Below are positions 59,768-64,000 of a DNA stretch of 64,000 nt, piece after piece. The number at the start of each line of letters is the position of its first letter. The first letter of the stretch is position 1. A program made the translations under genes and the position numbers. The notes beneath the pieces are model-generated. The model saw only the letters and a list, made by a program, of their open reading frames with translations. It did no database searches and was not told where the DNA came from. Source of the stretch: an uncultured Prevotellaceae bacterium (lineage in GTDB: Bacteria > Bacteroidota > Bacteroidia > Bacteroidales > Bacteroidaceae); the NCBI GenBank assembly GCA_900318915.1, contig ONMI01000008.1, forward strand, positions 1 to 64,000, written 5' to 3'.

Positions 59768-62700
59768 TTAGAAACCAATCTTAAGACTTGCAGTGTAGGT
59801 GCGCTGGAGAGGATAAGACGGCATGGTGGAGGCACGGGCCTCAGGGTCACCAAACTTGTAAGGTGTAAGCGTGAAGAGGTTGTAGCCGCTCAGAGAGAGC
59901 TGCAGCTGGGTCATACCCAGTTTCTTCATCAGCGGGAAGTTGAAGTCGTAGGCTATCTGAAGGGTCTTCAGACGCATGTACTTGGCATCCTTCTCAAACA
60001 GGGTGCTGCCGGCATAGTTCTGGTCGCCGTTCTCCCAGGTGGCACGGGGATATTCGGCACCCTGAGAGGGATTGTCCACCGTCCAGGTGTTGTCGATGTG
60101 GTACTGCAGCAGACCACCGTTGTCGAGCGTGGAGCGGTTCTGGAACGGACGGCGGAACACGTCGGCGAGCACACGGCTCACATTCCAGGCACCGGTAAGC
60201 TGGGCGCTGAAGGAGAAGCCTTTGTAGTAGAGGGCCAGGTTCAGACCGGCTACGTACTGCGGGTCGTCGGTGTAGCCGTAGTCGCGGCTCTGGTCGTTGG
60301 GGTCAATCTCGCCGTTGCCGTCAAGGTCTACGAACACACAGTCGCCGGGATACAGCTTCTCGGCGAGCTGCTTGGGGAACGGATGACCGAACTCTCTCTC
60401 GTAGTCGGCCTCGGCACCGTCGTAATAGTATTTCCAGAACTTGTACTGCAGGCGCGAGCCGATACGGTGGCCGGCGGTGTACATGTAGTCGTTCTCCTGC
60501 GGGGCCTGACGGTCCTCGATAATCTCATTCTGGTTGTAGGAGAGGTTGAGCTTGGCCGAATAGCGGAAGTCGGCGCCGATGTTGTCCTGCCAGTTGATGG
60601 AGAGCTCCCAACCGTGGCTGTCTACAATACCGAAGTTGGTGTAGGGCGGGTTGAAACCGAGGAAGTTGGGGGTGGTCCAGTCCTGTGCGAGAATGTCGGT
60701 ACGGTGCTCCATATAATAATCAAAGGTGGTGCGCAGGCGGTCGTTGAGGAAGTACATGTCGAAACCGTAGTCCTGCTTGAAGGCCTTCTCCCAAGATACC
60801 TCGGGGTTGTTCTTGGACGACTCGTACGAACCCTTGGTCACCGTGGCGTTCTCAATACCGAAGGGATAGGCGAAGGCGGGTTCGTTCACACTGGTGTAGG
60901 TGAAACGGTCGAAGGTGGCCGTCTGGTTCACGATGTAGGGGTCGCTCATGTACATGAAGCGCTTGCCGCCAATCTTGTCGTTACCTACCAGACCCCATGA
61001 TGCGCGCAGCTTCAGGAAGCTCACCACACCCTTGAGGGGCTTGAAGAAGGGCTCGTCGCTGATGAGCCAGCCCACAGAACCGGCGGGGAAGGAACCGAAA
61101 CGGCGGCCGGGGGCGAAGTTCTCAGAACCGTTGTAACCGAAGTTCACCTCGGCCATGTAGCGGTTGTTCCAGTCGTAGGTCACACGGCCTACGAAGCCTA
61201 CGTAGGTGCGGGCGATGTCTGGATAGTCGCCTTGGATGTAGTATTCCTTGCTCTGGTTGTAGAGGGCCAGGGCGGTCACGGTGTGGGCGCCGAATGAGCG
61301 GTTGTAGCTCAGCGAACCCTCGATATACCAGTTGCGGCCGTAGCTCGAGGCGGTGTTGCCGTAGGTGGGCTCGGTGTCGTCGCCGCTCTTTCTCAGGTCG
61401 AGACGCTCGCCAATCACATAGTTGGAACCGTTCATGATATAGTTGGGCACCTCATTGCCTTCCTCGTCGATGATGAAGGGCTGGTTGGGGTCGGTCTCGG
61501 CCCAGCGGTGGTACACCGGGGTGTAAGTGGCGGCCTGATGGGTAATCTCCTTGCGCACCTGGTACGAGCTGTTGTACGAACCCTTGAGCTTGGCGGAGAG
61601 ACCCTTGGTAATCATGTCGAGCTTCTGGTCGAGCACGAGGTCCATCTGCAACTTGTTGTTGTTGTAGTGGTAGGCACCGGGCTGCGTGATGTAGTAGGCC
61701 ATAGGAGTGGAGGTCTTGATAGGCAGACGAAGCACAACATCGTTGGGCACGTCGGTGATGTTGTCCGACTGCTCCGTACTGGTGACGATGTACTTGCCGT
61801 CGACGATACCGGGGCTGCTGAAGGGCGATGCCCAGTACATCTCGCGTATCATCTGGTCGGAACCCTGACCGGTGTGGGGCTTGGCCGAAGTGTCCACCTT
61901 ACCGGAGATGTTGAAGCTCACGGTAGTGGTGTTGGTCACGTTCAGGTCGAGGTTGGAGCGGTAGTTGAAGCGCTCATACTGATAACCGTAGTCGTAGGGA
62001 CGGTCGAACTCCTTGAAGATACCGTCCTGGGTGAACATACCGGCCGAGATGAAGTATCTCACCTTTTTGTTGCCGCCGGAGATGTTCACGTTGTGCTGCT
62101 GCTGCAGGGTCACGTCCTTCATCAGGTAGTCGGTCCATCTTACACTCGGGAAGAGGATGGGGTCGCTGCCGTCGGTGAACTTCTGAATCACAGCATCGGA
62201 GAAGAGCGGGGTCTTGCGGTCGTTGGCCAGCATCTGGTTGTAGAAGGTGGCGTAGCCGAGCGATGAGGCCTGCTCCACCATCTTGGTGGGGGTAAGAGCG
62301 GAGAACGAGGCGCTGAACGAGATGTGGGCCTTGCCCTCCTGACCGCGCTTGGTGGTGATGAGGATTACACCGTTGGCACCGCGCACACCGAACACGGCGG
62401 TGGCAGAGGCATCTTTCAGCACGGTGATGCTCTCAATCTCGTTGGGGTCGATGTCCCACATTTCGCGCTCCACACCGTCTACCTGGATGAGCGGGCGGGC
62501 GTTGGCGTCGCCGGTGAACGTGGCTTTACCACGCACGAAGATGTCGGCGGCGTCGGAACCAGGCTCACCAGAGGTCTGCACGGTGGTCACACCGGAGAGC
62601 TGACCGGCGAGCACGTTGTTCACCGAAGATACCGGGGTGCGGGTGAGCTCCTCGCTCTTCACCGAGGAGATGGCGCCGGTCACGGTCACCTTCTTCTGGA

Positions 62701-63085
62701 CACCGTAGGCCACCACTTCCACTGCCTGCAGGGTGTTGGCCTCTTCCTTCAGCACTACCTTCATGCCGTTCTTGGCAGCGACGGTTACCGTCTCATAGCC
62801 AATGTACGAAATCTGAAGTTGGGTGCCGGGTTTCACGTCGATCTGGAACTGACCGTCCAAATCGGTAATCACTCCCTGCGAGGCGTTGCCGCCGACAACG
62901 ATCACAGTAGCGCCAATGACAGTCTCGCCGGTCTCGTCAACCACCATACCGGTGATGAGGTTGCCCTGCTGCAGCTCCTGTGGGGCTGCCGAGGCTTCCA
63001 CGCCGGCAAAGGGATTGAGTGAGAATGCCGCCAGTGCGATGGCGACGGGCATCACTGTCTCCTTCAATAGTTTTTGATAGTTCAT
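59768..63085 (-). CDS. SusC/RagA-family TonB-dependent transporter with N-terminal regulatory domain
   Basis: The 1105-residue protein has a signal-like N-terminus (1-32) and a carboxypeptidase-D-regulatory-like domain (about 43-125: LITGMVVDETGETVIGATVI, LQISYIGYETVTV). The plug follows (about 130-250: RTPVSSVNNVLAGQLSGVTT, ESITVLKDASATAVFGVRGA), then a long barrel ending YTASLKIGF. It is the first gene of the pectin locus on this strand and pairs with the 692-residue SusD. A -7 box at 63186-63194 precedes it. No dedicated sensor or extracytoplasmic sigma factor for the locus is found in the window. Confidence 0.95.
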   Translation of the reverse strand: MNYQKLLKETVMPVAIALAAFSLNPFAGVEASAAPQELQQGNLITGMVVDETGETVIGATVIVVGGNASQGVITDLDGQFQIDVKPGTQLQISYIGYETVTVAAKNGMKVVLKEEANTLQAVEVVAYGVQKKVTVTGAISSVKSEELTRTPVSSVNNVLAGQLSGVTTVQTSGEPGSDAADIFVRGKATFTGDANARPLIQVDGVEREMWDIDPNEIESITVLKDASATAVFGVRGANGVILITTKRGQEGKAHISFSASFSALTPTKMVEQASSLGYATFYNQMLANDRKTPLFSDAVIQKFTDGSDPILFPSVRWTDYLMKDVTLQQQHNVNISGGNKKVRYFISAGMFTQDGIFKEFDRPYDYGYQYERFNYRSNLDLNVTNTTTVSFNISGKVDTSAKPHTGQGSDQMIREMYWASPFSSPGIVDGKYIVTSTEQSDNITDVPNDVVLRLPIKTSTPMAYYITQPGAYHYNNNKLQMDLVLDQKLDMITKGLSAKLKGSYNSSYQVRKEITHQAATYTPVYHRWAETDPNQPFIIDEEGNEVPNYIMNGSNYVIGERLDLRKSGDDTEPTYGNTASSYGRNWYIEGSLSYNRSFGAHTVTALALYNQSKEYYIQGDYPDIARTYVGFVGRVTYDWNNRYMAEVNFGYNGSENFAPGRRFGSFPAGSVGWLISDEPFFKPLKGVVSFLKLRASWGLVGNDKIGGKRFMYMSDPYIVNQTATFDRFTYTSVNEPAFAYPFGIENATVTKGSYESSKNNPEVSWEKAFKQDYGFDMYFLNDRLRTTFDYYMEHRTDILAQDWTTPNFLGFNPPYTNFGIVDSHGWELSINWQDNIGADFRYSAKLNLSYNQNEIIEDRQAPQENDYMYTAGHRIGSRLQYKFWKYYYDGAEADYEREFGHPFPKQLAEKLYPGDCVFVDLDGNGEIDPNDQSRDYGYTDDPQYVAGLNLALYYKGFSFSAQLTGAWNVSRVLADVFRRPFQNRSTLDNGGLLQYHIDNTWTVDNPSQGAEYPRATWENGDQNYAGSTLFEKDAKYMRLKTLQIAYDFNFPLMKKLGMTQLQLSLSGYNLFTLTPYKFGDPEARASTMPSYPLQRTYTASLKIGF

Positions 63086-63185
63086 GTTTGTTTTTTAGGT
63101 TATTTTGGATTATAAAATTGCTTGATAGTAGTCTGTTTAGGGCTTGCTTTTTACGGCATTTCCTCAGATTGCACAATAAAACGAT

Positions 63186-63194
63186 GCAAAATTA
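63186..63194 (-). promoter_or_regulatory. -7 box of the pectin-locus SusC promoter
   Basis: On the minus strand taattttgc is a full match to TAnnTTTGC. The leader to the SusC start would be about 95 nt. No well-spaced TTTG was found, so an activator may be needed. Confidence 0.55.
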
Positions 63195-63249
63195 CTTGAT
63201 TTATATCATGTATGCCTACAATTTTTGAGCGTTAACCTATGTGAAATGA

Positions 63250-63384
63250 TTAAACCCAAATCGGTCATTAGGATTGATGCCAGTTCTGTATTTGTTTTAG
63301 GCAGTTTGTGCACATCGATATCGAAGGCGTAGCGGGCTACGTCGAGATATTGATGTGTGCAAGGTATGACCGATTGGGGTTAAA
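63250..63384. repeat. 134-bp nested palindromic element
   Basis: The outer arms (ttaaacccaaatcggtcat at 63250 and tgaccgattggggttaa near 63367) are nearly complementary. Inside lie tgcacatcgatatc and gatattgatgtgtgca, and at the centre cgtagc/gctacg. No reading frame is present. It resembles a REP- or MITE-like intergenic element. Confidence 0.65.
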
Positions 63385-63401
63385 ACAAGTGCGAAAAAAA
63401 G

Positions 63402-63426
63402 AAGAGGCCACAAAGCGTGGCCTCTT
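63402..63426 (-). terminator. Rho-independent terminator of the aldo/keto reductase gene
   Basis: aagaggccac (63402-63411) and gtggcctctt (63417-63426) form a perfect 10-bp stem; on the minus strand a T-run follows (63394-63400). Confidence 0.88.
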
Positions 63427-63481
63427 TCAGGGGTTCTAAGGTTTCTATAGCCTCTAGGGTCTCTAGTTCTTCTAAGCCCTT

Positions 63482-64000
63482 CTATCTGAAGTCTTCTGCC
63501 TTCAGGGCTTCAATCATCTTGTCGAGTTTCTGCAGCTCGCGCGGTATGCGTATGTTCTGGGGGCAGTGCTCCACACACTGGCCGCAGCCTATGCAGTGGT
63601 CGGGCTGCCGCTCCTTGGGCACGGCGCGGTCCAGACTGATGAGATAGCGGCGGCGTAGGCGCGCATACTCCTCGCTCTCCTTGTCGTTGGGCAGCGTGCC
63701 CTCGTTCTTGCACTTGTTGTAGTGCACGAAGATGCCGGGTATGTCGATGCCGTAGGGGCAGGGCATGCAGTATTTGCAGTCGTTGCAGGGTATGTTCTCT
63801 ACACCCACTATCTTGCGGGCTATCTCGTCTTGCAGAAATTCCTGCTCCTCGGCGGTGAGGGGCTTGAGCGGACAGTAGGAGAGCAGGTTGTCCTTCAGGT
63901 GCTCCATAAAGGTCATGCCGCTCAGCACGGTGAGCACACCCTCGGGGGTACCGGCGTAGCGGAAGGCCCACGAGGCGGCGCTCTTCTCGGGGTCGCGGCG
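63482..64000 (-). CDS. Aldo/keto reductase with C-terminal ferredoxin-type domain (5' end outside window)
   Basis: The frame is open to the window edge, so this is the C-terminal 172 residues of a longer protein. WAFRYAGTPEGVLTVLSGM matches the end of the aldo/keto reductase barrel. It is followed by NIPCNDCKYCMPCPYGIDIP and HCIGCGQCVEHCPQNIRIP, two cysteine clusters for 4Fe-4S centres. Family members are NAD(P)H-linked oxidoreductases of unclear substrate. Internal GTG and ATG codons near 63937 are not the true start. A strong terminator follows the stop. Confidence 0.9.
   Translation of the reverse strand, partial: RRDPEKSAASWAFRYAGTPEGVLTVLSGMTFMEHLKDNLLSYCPLKPLTAEEQEFLQDEIARKIVGVENIPCNDCKYCMPCPYGIDIPGIFVHYNKCKNEGTLPNDKESEEYARLRRRYLISLDRAVPKERQPDHCIGCGQCVEHCPQNIRIPRELQKLDKMIEALKAEDFR

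Larger units (their letters stand above)
63086..63481. other. Intergenic region with SusC promoter, palindromic element and terminator
   Basis: No gene is seen. It holds a -7 box for the SusC gene (63186-63194), a 134-bp nested palindrome (63250-63384) and the terminator of the aldo/keto reductase gene (63402-63426). A stretch of 9-bp quasi-repeats around the ctctag/ttctaa pattern lies at about 63432-63485. Confidence 0.7.

Overview
The window reads as chromosome of a Prevotella-like member of the Bacteroidales with a fairly G+C-rich genome. Evidence: TAnnTTTGC-type -7 promoter boxes, two SusC/SusD pairs, many lipoproteins and secreted proteins ending in short type IX-secretion-like C-termini (GIY..NGKK.. 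style), the short proline--tRNA ligase, TPR-AraC membrane regulators and pectin-directed enzymes. Genus and species cannot be fixed from the sequence alone.

Left end (1-6750). A decayed phospholipase-D-like fragment and a SanA/YdcF-type membrane protein precede a Sir2 deacylase gene that is split by a 4.75-kb, visibly AT-richer integrative element. The element lies between two copies of the 10-bp core acccggcagc (1781-1790 and 6535-6544). It carries a tyrosine integrase, two small unknown proteins, a helix-turn-helix excisionase-like protein, an unknown protein and a gene II/X-type replication initiator, then a gene-free segment with repeats and a candidate small RNA. The missing 3' end of sir2 lies in frame beyond attR.

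6750-18900. Two secreted esterases (a tandem esterase fusion and a CE7 acetyl esterase), a Fur-family regulator, a Wzi-like outer-membrane protein, small lipoproteins, a DUF1919-like protein, a frameshifted small gene, a TPR-transmembrane-AraC regulator and a group 4 glycosyltransferase.

19000-31200. A second glycosyltransferase on the plus strand faces a long minus-strand exopolysaccharide operon: initiating sugar transferase, Wza-like export protein, Wzx flippase, glycosyltransferase, two Wzz-like proteins, Wzy polymerase, glycosyltransferase and, 24 bp after the last transferase, a GH28 glycosidase.

31400-41800. A relic signal-peptide/AraC gene, a C10 (streptopain-like) protease followed by a 1356-residue adhesin-like surface protein, a complete GH28 pectinase, a four-helix-bundle protein with a 9-bp tandem repeat at its start and a 40-bp duplication at its end, tRNA-Val(GAC) and a small secreted protein.

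41866-63085. proS, then a minus-strand locus that looks like a rhamnogalacturonan-I utilisation locus: SusC, SusD, SusC, SusD, a large secreted protein and two PL11 rhamnogalacturonan lyases, one extended by autotransporter-type beta repeats to 1510 residues. With the two GH28 enzymes and the esterases, this points to pectin as a main substrate: surface lyases cut the backbone, SusD/SusC import the products, and esterases and GH28 enzymes trim side groups and backbone. The window ends inside a ferredoxin-type aldo/keto reductase on the minus strand.

Long open frames antisense to the G+C-rich genes were treated as shadows and left out.
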